64,000 nt of DNA from [Mycobacterium] manitobense (GCF_025821665.1 NZ_JACKSJ010000062.1:62001-126000); one strand, 5' to 3'; shown: positions 22,677 through 31,898, counted from the first letter of the stretch. Notes: generated by a model not told the origin, from the sequence alone. Program-made: numbers and translations.

Positions 22677-24131
22677 TCAGCCCATGCCGATGCGGATGTT
22701 CTTCACCTGCATGAACTCGTGGAGGCCGTCGACGCCACCCGTGCGGCCGAACCCGCTTCTCTTGTAACCGCCGTAGGGTCCCTGCGGCGAGATGATGCTC
22801 AGCTGATTGATCCACACCGAACCCGCCTCCAGCCGCCGGGCGACGCGATGGGCGCGGGTGAGGTCGCGGGTGTGGACGAATGCGTTCAGCCCGTAGGGGG
22901 TGTCGTTGGCGAGGCGCAGCGCCTCGGCTTCGTCGCGGAAGCGGATGACGGAGACCACCGGGCCGAACGTCTCGGTCTGTGCGAGCGCGGAGGCATTGTC
23001 GACGTCGCCGAAGACGGTCGGTTCGATGTAGTAGCCCGGCGCGAGGCCGCCGCCGATCCGGGTGCCGCCGAGCAGCAGCTCACCCGACTTCTGCGCCACC
23101 GCATCCCCGATGACGCCGAGGATGCGGTCAGCCGCGGTGGCGCTGATGACCGGGCCGAAGAACACCGTCGGGTCCAGCGGGTCACCGATCTTGGCCGCGG
23201 CTACCGCTGCGAGGAACTTGTCGAGGAACACGTCGTACACCGCATCGTGGACCAGCACGCGGCTGGCGCACGCACAGCTCTGGCCGGACTGCATCAGCGG
23301 TCCCTGATGGGCCGCCAACGCTGCGGCCTGATCGAGGTCGGCGTCGGAGAAGACGACGTTCGCGGACTTGCCGCCCAGTTCGGCGACCACGGGCGTCAGG
23401 TTCGCCGCGGCGGCGACGAGCACCCGCCGTGCCGTGGCGTCGCCACCGGTGAAATGGACCTTGCGGATGCCGGGGTGGCGGACCAGCGCCTCCCCGCCCT
23501 CGGCGCCGGCCGGGACGACGTTGACCAGACCCGGCGGCAGGCCCGCCTCGATGCAGAGTTCGCCGAACCGCAGCGCAGCCATCGGCGCGAGCTCGGAGGG
23601 CTTGAGCACCACGGCGTTCCCCGCGGCAAGCGCCGGCGCGACACACGACGCGGCGACCGCCAGCGCACCGTTCCACGGAGTGATCACCGCGACCACGCCG
23701 TAGGGTTCCCGCTCGATGAGGTTGACGTCGAACGACCCGTTGACCGGCGAACTGGTGCCGTGCGGCTTGTCGGCGTAGCCCGCGAAGTGACGGATGAACC
23801 ACTCGAGCATCCGCGCAGTGCCTGCGAACGACACCGGCACCGCGTAGTCGTGCACGTTGAGCAGGGCGAGTTCGTCGAGGTGGTCGCGCACGACGTCGGC
23901 GAGGTCGACCATGAGGTCGCGACGCCGGTCCACGGTCAGCGACATCCAGGCGCGGTGCGCCTCCCAGGCGGAGGCGACGGCGCGGTCCATCTCGGCCGCA
24001 CCCGCGAGGGTCACGGTGGCATTGGGCTCACCGGTGGCGGGGTAGATGTGCTCGTGGCGGCCGCCGGAGGACTGGGTGACGGGTTCGCCGTCGATCAGCA
24101 GACCGCTGGGCAGCGAGAGGGCGGTGCTCAC
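22677..24131 (-). CDS. Aldehyde dehydrogenase family protein
   Basis: NAD(P)-dependent aldehyde dehydrogenase of 484 residues converting an aldehyde to the acid. The motifs are ITPWNGALA (cofactor entry), LKPSELAP, FTGGDATAR (glycine motif, with Asp rather than Ser), the catalytic Glu in ELGGKSANVVF (E251) and the nucleophile in GQSCACAS (C286). The C-terminal YGGYKRSGFGR motif is intact. The GTG start overlaps the stop of the CMD-domain gene by 4 bp (GTGA), fixing the start. It is the last gene of a four-gene operon with two SDRs and the CMD protein. Confidence 0.93.
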   Translation of the reverse strand: MSTALSLPSGLLIDGEPVTQSSGGRHEHIYPATGEPNATVTLAGAAEMDRAVASAWEAHRAWMSLTVDRRRDLMVDLADVVRDHLDELALLNVHDYAVPVSFAGTARMLEWFIRHFAGYADKPHGTSSPVNGSFDVNLIEREPYGVVAVITPWNGALAVAASCVAPALAAGNAVVLKPSELAPMAALRFGELCIEAGLPPGLVNVVPAGAEGGEALVRHPGIRKVHFTGGDATARRVLVAAAANLTPVVAELGGKSANVVFSDADLDQAAALAAHQGPLMQSGQSCACASRVLVHDAVYDVFLDKFLAAVAAAKIGDPLDPTVFFGPVISATAADRILGVIGDAVAQKSGELLLGGTRIGGGLAPGYYIEPTVFGDVDNASALAQTETFGPVVSVIRFRDEAEALRLANDTPYGLNAFVHTRDLTRAHRVARRLEAGSVWINQLSIISPQGPYGGYKRSGFGRTGGVDGLHEFMQVKNIRIGMG

Positions 24132-24940
24132 TGCGGCACGCCCCCTTCGGTCCGCCACTCCTCGAGCACCCGCTCCTTCTGCCGTCCGATCTCGTCGTTG
24201 AGCTGCGAGGCCTTCGCCCAGCCGTAGTAGGCGGCGAATTGCAGTGCCAGCTCATCCATTTCGGTGAACGTGATGTCCCGGCTCTTCAAGGCAGCGTAGA
24301 CGTGGCTCAGGATCGGATACGGCGCGTCCTGAAACGCCACACATGCGACGGTGACGAAGCGACGTTCCCTCATGCCCAGTCCCGGGCGCTGCCACATCTC
24401 ACCGAAGACGAAGTTGAGGATGCCCGCACCGGAGTAGGGGTTGTCACGCGTGGGCACATACGGCACGCAGTTGACGTCGCGGAAGGCCTGTTCGCCGCTC
24501 GCGAGGCGGTCCAGCGGATCGCTCGGTGTCACCAGTGGGAGCAGCGGGTCCGGTTGCGGGGTCTGCGATCCGCGCTCGCGGTGGATGCGTTCCCACTGCT
24601 CGTCGACGACCATGTTGAACCGCGAGGCCTTCGGCCAGCCGCTGTAGACAGCGAAATGCAATACGGTCTCCCGCATCTCGGTGATCGTCAGATCACCGCT
24701 GTTGAGTGCGGCGTAGACGTGGTCGCGCAACGGGCCCTCGGCGTCGGCGGCTGCGACGCAGGGCAGCGTGACGAACCGCCGGTTCCGGCGGCTGAGTCCC
24801 GGCCGGTCCCAGACCTCGCCGAAGACGAAGTCGACCAGGCCGATGGATGCGGGGGTCATGTCGTCGGGGGCGGTGAAGGTCATCACGTCGGAGAACGCGT
24901 GCCTGCCGCGGGTCGAGCGTTCGGTGCCCGTCGTCGTCAT
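24128..24940 (-). CDS. Double carboxymuconolactone decarboxylase-like protein
   Basis: Protein of 270 residues with two copies of a CMD/AhpD-like helical domain, about residues 28-115 and 160-250. Each contains a matching set: LVDFVFGEVWDRPGLSRRNRRFVTLPCVAA / ILNFVFGEMWQRPGLGMRERRFVTVACVAF, then HVYAALNSGDLT / HVYAALKSRDIT, and a helix ending YSGWPKAS / YYGWAKAS. There is a single Cys per repeat, so the AhpD CxxC redox pair is absent and a lactonase, decarboxylase or isomerase role is more likely. Flanked in an operon by SDR and aldehyde dehydrogenase genes. Confidence 0.85.
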   Translation of the reverse strand: MTTTGTERSTRGRHAFSDVMTFTAPDDMTPASIGLVDFVFGEVWDRPGLSRRNRRFVTLPCVAAADAEGPLRDHVYAALNSGDLTITEMRETVLHFAVYSGWPKASRFNMVVDEQWERIHRERGSQTPQPDPLLPLVTPSDPLDRLASGEQAFRDVNCVPYVPTRDNPYSGAGILNFVFGEMWQRPGLGMRERRFVTVACVAFQDAPYPILSHVYAALKSRDITFTEMDELALQFAAYYGWAKASQLNDEIGRQKERVLEEWRTEGGVPQ

Positions 24941-24953
24941 CTGATGTCTCCAC

Positions 24954-25766
24954 TCATCGCAGGGTGACGCCCGCGTCGACCTTGAACTCGAGGCCGGTCA
25001 CGTAGCGGGATTCGTCGGAAGCCAGGAACAGCACCGCGTTGCTGATGTCGATCGCCTCGGCCATCACGATCGGCATGGCGTTGAGGAAGATCGGCACGAG
25101 ATCGGGCCTCGCCTCGGCGAGCAGGCCGTGCAGCGACGCCGGCTGCATGCCCGTCTCGACCCCGGTCGGGTGCACGGTGTTCACCCGGATGTTCTGTGCT
25201 GCAAGCTCGTTGGCGAGTGCCCGGCTCAGCCCCACCACGCCGTGCTTGGACGCGGTGTACGGCGTGTGCAGCGGCGTGCCCTTCAGCCCGGCCGCCGAGC
25301 TTATGTTGATCAGGCTGCCGCCGTGGTCGACCAGGTGTGGCAGCGCGGCAGCACACGTGTTCCATGTTCCGATCAGGTTCACGTCGACGACGGTGCGCCA
25401 CTGCTCGGGCGTGGTGGTGTCCCAGGTGCCCACGGTCAGCACGCCCGCGTTGGCTACCGATGCGTCCAGCCCGCCGAGTTCCGCGACGCCGTCGGCCACG
25501 GCGGCCGCCAGCGCAGCGGCGTCGCGCACGTCGACCACGTGGGTCACCGCGCGCCTGCCGTGCTTCTCGACCAGGCGCGCGGTCTCCTCGAGGTCGTGGC
25601 GGGTCGCCAGCGGATACTCGACTTCGGGCAGCGACGCGCAGATGTCGACGAGGATGAGATCGGCGCCTTCTTCGGCCAGCCGCACCGCGTGGCTGCGGCC
25701 CATGCCGCGGGCCGCGCCGGCGATCAGGACCCGCTTGCCCGCGACCCGCCCGGGTGTTGACGTCAT
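24954..25766 (-). CDS. Mycofactocin-coupled SDR family oxidoreductase
   Basis: Short-chain dehydrogenase of 270 residues. The glycine motif is IAGAARGMGRSHA, with VDICASLPEVEYPLA marking the subfamily insertion, VANAGV, the serine pair ISSAAG, and Y170xxxK174. The C-terminal ESRYVTGLEFKVDAG is the typical SDR tail. It shares the GxGRSHA hallmark with the SDRs at 19690 and 25773 but is clearly divergent from them, so three different alcohols or steps may be served. Cotranscribed with the neighbouring SDR, 6 bp away. Confidence 0.87.
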   Translation of the reverse strand: MTSTPGRVAGKRVLIAGAARGMGRSHAVRLAEEGADLILVDICASLPEVEYPLATRHDLEETARLVEKHGRRAVTHVVDVRDAAALAAAVADGVAELGGLDASVANAGVLTVGTWDTTTPEQWRTVVDVNLIGTWNTCAAALPHLVDHGGSLINISSAAGLKGTPLHTPYTASKHGVVGLSRALANELAAQNIRVNTVHPTGVETGMQPASLHGLLAEARPDLVPIFLNAMPIVMAEAIDISNAVLFLASDESRYVTGLEFKVDAGVTLR

Positions 25767-25772
25767 CGCGGC

Positions 25773-26603
25773 CTACAACTTGTTGCAGAAGCCGGCGTCC
25801 ACCGGGAACGTGACCCCGGTGACGTACTTGGCCGCGTCGGACACCAGATAGGCGATCGCCGCGCTGATGTCCTCGGGTTCGAGCAGTCCGACCGGCATCG
25901 GGTTCTGCAGGTGCGGGCCGCCGCCCGGATAGTTCTCCAAGAACGACGTCATCGCCGGGTTCACCGCCATCATCGTGTTCACCGCGGTCGGGTGCACTGT
26001 GTTGACCCGGATGCTCTCGGAGGCAAGCGCATTGGACAGCGTTCGCATGAGCCCGACGATGCCGTGCTTTGACGCGGCGTACGCGAGGCCACCGCCCTGC
26101 AGGCCGCCGAACCCGCGAAGGCCCGCGGTGGAACTGGTGAAGACGATCGACCCGCCCCGGCCGCCGGCGATCAGGTGCGGAATCGCGGCCTTCGCGGTGT
26201 GGAACGCGCCCACCAGGTTGACGTCGAGCACGTCGGTCCACTGCTCGAGTTCTTCCTCGATGGTCAGTTCGCGGAACGCCATGATCGCGATACCCGCGTT
26301 GGCGCAGACGATGTCGAGGCGGCCGAAGTGCTGCACGCCCGCGGTGAGCGCCGCGTCGACGGCGGCGTAGTCGCGGACGTCGGCGACCGACCCGAGCATC
26401 TTGCCCCCGGCTCGCTCGACGAGCGCGATCGTCTCGTCGAGTTCTTCGCGGCTGGCCATCGGGTAGCCGTTGGACGCGATGTCGGCGCAGATGTCGACAC
26501 CGATGATGTCGGCGCCGTCTGCCGCGAGGCGCACGGCGTGACTGCGCCCTTGGCCGCGGGCGACGCCCGTGATGAATGCGACCTTGCCGTCCAGAGAACC
26601 CAT
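25773..26603 (-). CDS. Mycofactocin-coupled SDR family oxidoreductase
   Basis: Short-chain dehydrogenase of 276 residues and first gene of the minus-strand operon. The glycine motif is ITGVARGQGRSHA, with the VDICADIASNGYPMA insertion, CANAGIA, serine region FTSSTAG and Y175xxxK179. A glycine-rich insertion GFGGLQGGGL precedes the catalytic tyrosine, which is unusual. It is divergent from the TetR gene at 26717, and the GTAAC palindromes lie in its promoter. Confidence 0.87.
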   Translation of the reverse strand: MGSLDGKVAFITGVARGQGRSHAVRLAADGADIIGVDICADIASNGYPMASREELDETIALVERAGGKMLGSVADVRDYAAVDAALTAGVQHFGRLDIVCANAGIAIMAFRELTIEEELEQWTDVLDVNLVGAFHTAKAAIPHLIAGGRGGSIVFTSSTAGLRGFGGLQGGGLAYAASKHGIVGLMRTLSNALASESIRVNTVHPTAVNTMMAVNPAMTSFLENYPGGGPHLQNPMPVGLLEPEDISAAIAYLVSDAAKYVTGVTFPVDAGFCNKL

Positions 26604-26651
26604 GTATCCGCTCCATTGCGCTGGTCACACACCGAAGGCGGTGTGACGTGA

Positions 26652-26687
26652 GTAACCGTGTTACACCGGGTACAGTAACCGCGTTAC
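26652..26687. promoter_or_regulatory. Tandem GTAAC palindromes, probable TetR operator pair
   Basis: Two near-identical palindromes GTAACCGTGTTAC (26652-26664) and GTAACCGCGTTAC (26675-26687) whose centres are 23 bp apart, between the SDR operon and the TetR gene at 26717. Tandem half-overlapping sites like these usually load two TetR dimers. Assignment to the adjacent TetR is inference from position. Confidence 0.78.
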
Positions 26688-26716
26688 CCGCCGACGGCAA
26701 GGGAGGTGTTCATCAG

Positions 26717-27343
26717 GTGGCCAGCACGGAAAGCAGTGACGGCCGACGCGCCGAGAACCGGGACGCCATCCTGGACACCGTCGCCGAACTGCTCGAGACC
26801 GAAGGCTATGACGCGGTTCAGTTGCGCGAGGTCGCCCGTCGCAGCCGGACGTCACTCGCCACCATCTACAAGCGCTACCCGAACCGCGACGAACTGATCA
26901 TCGCGGCGCTGCACTCATGGATGGACGAGCATCGGTACTCGGGCCTGGTGCATCAGAGTCCCGCACCCGGCGAGTCGGTCTACGACGGGATGATGCGGGT
27001 GTTGCGCACCATCTTCGAGCCGTGGGAGCACCACCCGGCGATGCTGACGGCGTTCTTCCGGGCTCGCGCCGCGCCGCGCGGACAGCAGATCTTCCGGCGC
27101 GGTCTCGACATCACCGTTCCGTCGTTCATGCAGGTGCTCGCCGGCGTCGACGACGCCTTCGTCCGCGATCTCGAGACCATTCTGTCCACCGTGATCTACG
27201 GACTGCTCGGCCGGTTCGCGGCGGGCGAGATCGCGATCACCGACATCCTCCCCAGCCTCGACCGCACCGTGTACTGGCTCACGGCCGGCTACCAGGCGGC
27301 CGGGACGGCGTCGGTCAGATCTGACGCATCTCCGTCTCGTTGA
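26717..27343 (+). CDS. TetR-family transcriptional regulator
   Basis: Protein of 208 residues from a GTG preceded by GGGAGG. The HTH is in residues 12-58 (RDAILDTVAELLETEGYDAV, QLREVARRSRTSLATIYKRYP). The ligand domain includes WMDEHRYSGLV and FFRARAAPRGQQIFRRGLD, a layout similar to KstR-like TetR proteins that respond to CoA thioesters, although the KstR consensus site is not present. It is divergent from the SDR-SDR-CMD-ALDH operon, with the GTAAC palindromes between. Its 3' end overlaps the convergent secreted-protein gene by 29 bp. Confidence 0.87.
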   Translation: MASTESSDGRRAENRDAILDTVAELLETEGYDAVQLREVARRSRTSLATIYKRYPNRDELIIAALHSWMDEHRYSGLVHQSPAPGESVYDGMMRVLRTIFEPWEHHPAMLTAFFRARAAPRGQQIFRRGLDITVPSFMQVLAGVDDAFVRDLETILSTVIYGLLGRFAAGEIAITDILPSLDRTVYWLTAGYQAAGTASVRSDASPSR

Positions 27344-27785
27344 TCGTCATCCCGTGCTCGTAGAAGTCGTTGACGATGTACGCCTTGAAGGGGTCGTTGC
27401 GGATCGTCCAGCCGTTCACGCGGTAGGTCTCACGGGGACCCAGCACGACGTCGCCGTCTGCGGGAGGAAGCGTCCCGCTGAACCAGAATCTCTCGCCGGT
27501 GCCGCGGACCACGGCGAGGCTTTGCTGCGGAATATAGGGGGCGACCGCCGGTGACGTGCCGAACGGCCGGCCGTTCGTCAACCCGCACACCGCCATCGGC
27601 CCGCCGCCCCGCGGGACGTCATCGGTGCTGATGAGGCATCTGAGCTTGCCGTCCTGGACGCGAACCACCTGGTCACCGTCGGCGGCGCCCGCGTGCGCGG
27701 CGAGGGGATACGCGGTCACGGCGATCACTGCCGCCGACGCCGCGAGGAATGCTCCAACCATGGTCATCCCGATTCGAGTCGACAT
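27315..27785 (-). CDS. Secreted protein of unknown function (156 aa)
   Basis: Hypothetical exported protein with a clear signal peptide (MTMVGAFLAASAAVIAVTAY) ending near AHAGAAD. The mature part has two cysteines (KLRCLIST, AVCGLTNG) likely forming a disulfide, and is otherwise a short beta-rich domain (FWFSGTLPPADGDVVLGPRE). I do not recognise the family. Starts at 27785 or 27767 are both compatible with export. It sits just downstream of nrdF2 on the same strand and converges on the TetR gene. Confidence 0.72.
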   Translation of the reverse strand: MSTRIGMTMVGAFLAASAAVIAVTAYPLAAHAGAADGDQVVRVQDGKLRCLISTDDVPRGGGPMAVCGLTNGRPFGTSPAVAPYIPQQSLAVVRGTGERFWFSGTLPPADGDVVLGPRETYRVNGWTIRNDPFKAYIVNDFYEHGMTINETEMRQI

Positions 27786-27891
27786 CCTTGTCGGGACGTG
27801 ATGCTTCCACGACCCGTAGCTCCAGATGGCCGATTTCGGGCGTTTCGTCGTTTGCCGGCGGAACGCCGTCGTGCGCGCTATAAAGCCTGCG

Positions 27892-28878
<987 letters not shown>

Positions 28879-28927
28879 TCACCAGGCTTTTCGCACGTCC
28901 GCTATAGCCGCTCTATAGCCACTAGCG

Positions 28928-28943
28928 ACACTACTCGTAGTGG
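28928..28943. promoter_or_regulatory. NrdR-like box upstream of nrdF2
   Basis: The 16-mer ACACTACTCGTAGTGG contains a perfect CACTAC-TC-GTAGTG palindrome and matches the NrdR consensus (ACAC-W-ATATAT-W-GTGT) at its conserved ends except the last base. A second box at the usual three-turn spacing is not obvious; instead GCTATAGCC-type repeats sit at 28901-28920. Confidence 0.6.
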
Positions 28944-28989
28944 CCGACACCTCGAGGGAACCCAAGATATTGGGTTTGCGGCGTGTCGT

Positions 28990-29730
28990 TCAGGCGACGT
29001 TCTCGCGGCGCCGGACGCCCTCGTGCAGCGGCAGATCAGGGTCGAGTTTGATGCCGAGCAGGTCGCAGGTGCCGCCGATCGCGCCGACCATGATCGTGGT
29101 CAGATGCGCCACGAAGTCGTCGGTCGACATCCGACGCGGGGTGTCGACGCCGAGGCCGAGCCACCAGTCGGTGGCCGAGGCGATCGAGCCGAAGGCGGCG
29201 TAGGCGGCCAGTTCCAGCGCGTCGGCGTCCAGCTCGATCTCGCGCAGTTCCTTGTCGAACATGCTGGCCATCGCCACGGTGATCTCGCGGCTCTCGTTGA
29301 GCGCGCGCATGGTCGATTCGCTCTGCTCGGCGAAGCGGCCCTGGATCAGGAAGCGGATGACGTTGGGGTGCTCGTCGACCAGTCGCACGTATTGCTCGAC
29401 GCTGCGCCGGATGATCTCGCGACCCGGGTCGGAGTTCAGGTCGATCGACGGGAAGATCGCCGTCCACAGCATGTCCCGCAGCCGCTGGCCGATCGCCTGG
29501 AACAGGTCGGACTTGTCGGCGAAGTGGCGGTAGATCTTGGGCTTGGCCGTGCCGGCCTCCTCGGCGATCTCACGCAGGCTCAGATCGGGGCCCAACCGGT
29601 CGATCGCCCGGAACGCGGCGTCGACGATCTCCGACCGCACTTTCTTGCGGTGTTCGCGCCAGCGTTCGCTACGAGCGTCCACCTTGGCGCCCGTTTCGTC
29701 ACCGGTGCGTGACCTCGACCCTCGTCGCAC
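28990..29730 (-). CDS. TetR-family transcriptional regulator (Rv3050c-type)
   Basis: Regulator of 246 residues. After a basic N-terminal arm (RRGSRSR), the HTH occupies about residues 28-80 (VRSEIVDAAFRAIDRLGPDL, SLREIAEEAGTAKPKIYRHFAD). The ligand domain follows with RRSVEQYVRLVDEHPNVIRFL. The start is a GTG. The neighbour order nrdF2-TetR matches M. tuberculosis Rv3048c-Rv3050c, but the monooxygenase Rv3049c is missing here. Divergent from the geranylgeranyl-reductase-like gene, whose promoter region it may control. Confidence 0.85.
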   Translation of the reverse strand: MRRGSRSRTGDETGAKVDARSERWREHRKKVRSEIVDAAFRAIDRLGPDLSLREIAEEAGTAKPKIYRHFADKSDLFQAIGQRLRDMLWTAIFPSIDLNSDPGREIIRRSVEQYVRLVDEHPNVIRFLIQGRFAEQSESTMRALNESREITVAMASMFDKELREIELDADALELAAYAAFGSIASATDWWLGLGVDTPRRMSTDDFVAHLTTIMVGAIGGTCDLLGIKLDPDLPLHEGVRRRENVA

Positions 29731-29883
29731 GGGCTCACTGTACCCGCCTCGTAGCCGCTGACCTGCTCATAGGCGACGTGTGACGCATTCCTTACCGCCG
29801 CTGGCCTGCGGTTCGCCCGGGGAGAACGGTTCCACCGACTTGGGTACTATCTCTGCGACAGCTCAATCGACGAGACGAGAAGT

Positions 29884-31065
29884 ATGACGCAGCGATACGA
29901 CCTGGTGATCGCCGGCGGTGGACCGTCGGGTTCGGCCGCCGCCTGGCAGGCCGCCCAGACCGGTGCGAAGGTCGTGGTCCTGGACAAGGCCGAGTTCCCG
30001 CGCGACAAGCCGTGCGGCGACGGCCTGACCGCCCGCGCGGTCAGCTACCTGCAGAAGATGGGCCTGGCCGACGAGGTGGCCACCTACCACCGGGTCAACC
30101 GGGTCACGGTGTTCAGCCCCAGCCAATGGGAACTGTCCTTCCCGACGCGGCCCGGCATGCCCGACCACGGCCACACTGTGAGCCGCACCCACCTCGACAC
30201 GGTGCTGCTCAAGCACGCGGAGTCCGCGGGCGCCGAGGTCCGGCAGGGCGCCGAGGTCACCGGACCCGAGGTCGACGCCAACGGCCGGGTCATCGGCGTG
30301 GTGCTCAAGGGCGGCGAGAAGGTCTACGGCGACGCGGTGATCGCGGCCGACGGTGCCTACTCCCCCATCAAGCGGGCGCTGAAGATCGACTCGCAGTACA
30401 ACGGGTACCAGGCCATCGCGATCCGGTCGGAGATGCACGCCAACCGGCCGGACTCCGATTCGCTCGACATCTACCTCAAGCTGGCCTTCCAAGGCGACCA
30501 GTTGCCGGGCTACGGCTGGGTGTTCCCGATGGGCGACGGCATCTTCAACATCGGCTTGGGCTACGTCAACAGCTACAAGAACTGGCAGTCGATCAACGCC
30601 ACCCAGTTCCTCGGCGAGTTCCTCCGCACGCTGCCGCGCGAGTGGGACCTGCCGCCGATCGAGGAGCTCAAGAAGAACAAGAGCGTCCGGGCGTGGCGAC
30701 TGCCGATGGGCTTCACCGCGTGGCCGCCGTGGCGGCCGGGCGTGCTGTTCACCGGCGACTCGCTGGGTGCGGGCAAGCCGGCGTCCGGCGCTGGCATCTC
30801 CAAGGCGCTGGAGTCCGGGCTCGCCGCGGGCGAATGCGCCATCGCCGCGCTGACCAACGGCGGCCCCGACGACTTCACCAACTACGCCAACAGGATGGAA
30901 GCCGCGTGGGGCCGGGAGTACAAGCGCGGCCGCTACTTCCACAAGCTGGCCGGCATTCCCGCCGTCGCGAACAACGGCATCAAGCTGATCGACAACGCGC
31001 TCTTCCGCGATCGCATGCTGAAGTCGCTGTACAAGAAGGCGCAGGGCCCGCAGCACAAGTACTGA
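29884..31065 (+). CDS. Geranylgeranyl reductase family FAD-dependent oxidoreductase
   Basis: Flavoprotein of 393 residues of the geranylgeranyl reductase/MenJ-like group that reduces isoprenoid double bonds. The FAD dinucleotide motif is IAGGGPSGSAAAWQAA, with the PxxKPCGDGLT motif that precedes the isoprenoid pocket. LPGYGWVFPMGDGIFNIG matches the family, and the second FAD motif is degenerate, GDSLGAGKPASGAGIS. A TACTAT -10 hexamer (29845-29850) and GAGACGAGAAG ribosome site precede the ATG. Candidate substrates are menaquinone or polyprenyl carriers; this paralogue is distinct from the MenJ orthologue known elsewhere in mycobacteria. Confidence 0.9.
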   Translation: MTQRYDLVIAGGGPSGSAAAWQAAQTGAKVVVLDKAEFPRDKPCGDGLTARAVSYLQKMGLADEVATYHRVNRVTVFSPSQWELSFPTRPGMPDHGHTVSRTHLDTVLLKHAESAGAEVRQGAEVTGPEVDANGRVIGVVLKGGEKVYGDAVIAADGAYSPIKRALKIDSQYNGYQAIAIRSEMHANRPDSDSLDIYLKLAFQGDQLPGYGWVFPMGDGIFNIGLGYVNSYKNWQSINATQFLGEFLRTLPREWDLPPIEELKKNKSVRAWRLPMGFTAWPPWRPGVLFTGDSLGAGKPASGAGISKALESGLAAGECAIAALTNGGPDDFTNYANRMEAAWGREYKRGRYFHKLAGIPAVANNGIKLIDNALFRDRMLKSLYKKAQGPQHKY

Positions 31066-31099
31066 CCCCGAAGTTTCCGCCCCGCCGATTCATCGGCGC

Positions 31100-31149
31100 C
31101 GCCGAGTGTGGACCCAGGCACGTTCTCCGTGCATGGTCCACACTCGGCG
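31100..31149. terminator. Long inverted repeat downstream of the GGR-like gene
   Basis: A 15-bp perfect stem (CGCCGAGTGTGGACC, 31100-31114, with its complement at 31135-31149) encloses a small mismatch and a second 5-bp stem GCACG/CGTGC around TTCTC. It is followed by the T-rich run TTCTTCG. Probably the terminator of the flavoprotein gene, placed 35 bp after its stop. Confidence 0.8.
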
Positions 31150-31184
31150 TTCTTCGTGTCGGACTCTTTCGGTAGACCTTTTCT

Positions 31185-31595
31185 GTGACCGCAGCGCAGT
31201 TGACCGCCTTCATCTGTTACCGCGACCCGGACGCGATGGTCGACTGGGTGACCAAGGTTCTCGGGTTCGACGTCGTGCGCAGCTTCCGCGACGCCGGCCA
31301 CGTCGCCCATGCCGAGCTCAGACGCGGCGACGCGGTGGTGTGCATCCAGCGCGACGACCGCGGATACGACGTCCCGGCCGTCAAGGGCGACTGTGTCGGC
31401 TCCGGGCTGTACGTGGTGGTCGACGCCGCCGACGTCGACGCGATCCACGACCGCGCAAGGGCCGCCGGAACCACGGTGCTCATCCCGCCGGAGACCACGC
31501 CATGGGGCAATCACCGCGTCGAACTCCTCGACCCGGAGGGCCGGCAGTGGTCGATCGGCTCCTACCTACCGGGGCAGCCCGGCGACGACTGGTGA
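31185..31595 (+). CDS. VOC/glyoxalase superfamily protein
   Basis: Small protein of 136 residues with the paired beta-alpha-beta-beta-beta repeats of the vicinal-oxygen-chelate superfamily. The markers are FICYRDPDAMVDWVTKVLGFDV at the N-terminus and the mirror half starting LYVVVDAADVDAIHDRARAAG with the C-terminal HRVELLDPEGRQWSIG (Glu metal-ligand position). The N-terminal His ligand of classical glyoxalases is not obvious, so it may be a binding protein of the same fold. The start is a GTG. No operon partner is evident beyond the following small gene. Confidence 0.78.
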   Translation: MTAAQLTAFICYRDPDAMVDWVTKVLGFDVVRSFRDAGHVAHAELRRGDAVVCIQRDDRGYDVPAVKGDCVGSGLYVVVDAADVDAIHDRARAAGTTVLIPPETTPWGNHRVELLDPEGRQWSIGSYLPGQPGDDW

Positions 31596-31613
31596 GCGGC
31601 TAACGTGCCGGGC

Positions 31614-31898
31614 ATGCGACTCACCAACGACTGCTATCTCGTGACGCTGCGCTTCGATTCCGGTGTGGAGCACTACTTCCGCGACGGCGAGCGGTGGGCC
31701 AAGGTGACCGCACGCGGACGCCGGATGCCCGCGACCGCCGAACAGGTGATGAACCATCTGCTGCCTGCGCTCGCCGGCGTCAAGCCGGGCATCGCGGTCG
31801 ATGTCCGGCACCGCGACCTCAACGACGATGCCGGACGATTGCTGGACGAACTGCGCGGTGAAGCCTCAGCAGACGGTCAGTGCGGTGTGAGCCCGTAG
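31614..31898 (+). CDS. Hypothetical protein (94 aa)
   Basis: Small soluble protein with a beta-hairpin-like N-terminus (NDCYLVTLRFDSGVEHYFRD) followed by a helix-rich middle (PATAEQVMNHLLPALAGVKPG) and an acidic C-terminal helix. I do not recognise a family. The ATG at 31614 is assumed; a GTG at 31605 is in frame. The gene ends inside the 3' end of the convergent secreted-protein gene (22-bp overlap). Confidence 0.55.
   Translation: MRLTNDCYLVTLRFDSGVEHYFRDGERWAKVTARGRRMPATAEQVMNHLLPALAGVKPGIAVDVRHRDLNDDAGRLLDELRGEASADGQCGVSP

Noticed and set aside
22080..24227. 715-residue plus-strand frame opposite the aldehyde dehydrogenase
   Set aside because: Antisense to the intact aldehyde dehydrogenase, and low-complexity (G, R, H, E) as expected for GC-rich shadow frames.
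26640..26700. KstR/KstR2 operator
   Set aside because: The GTAAC palindromes do not match the steroid-regulon consensus sites.
28897..28920. GCTATAGCC repeats near nrdF2 as a second NrdR box
   Set aside because: The ACAC...GTGT ends are missing; left as an unexplained repeat.
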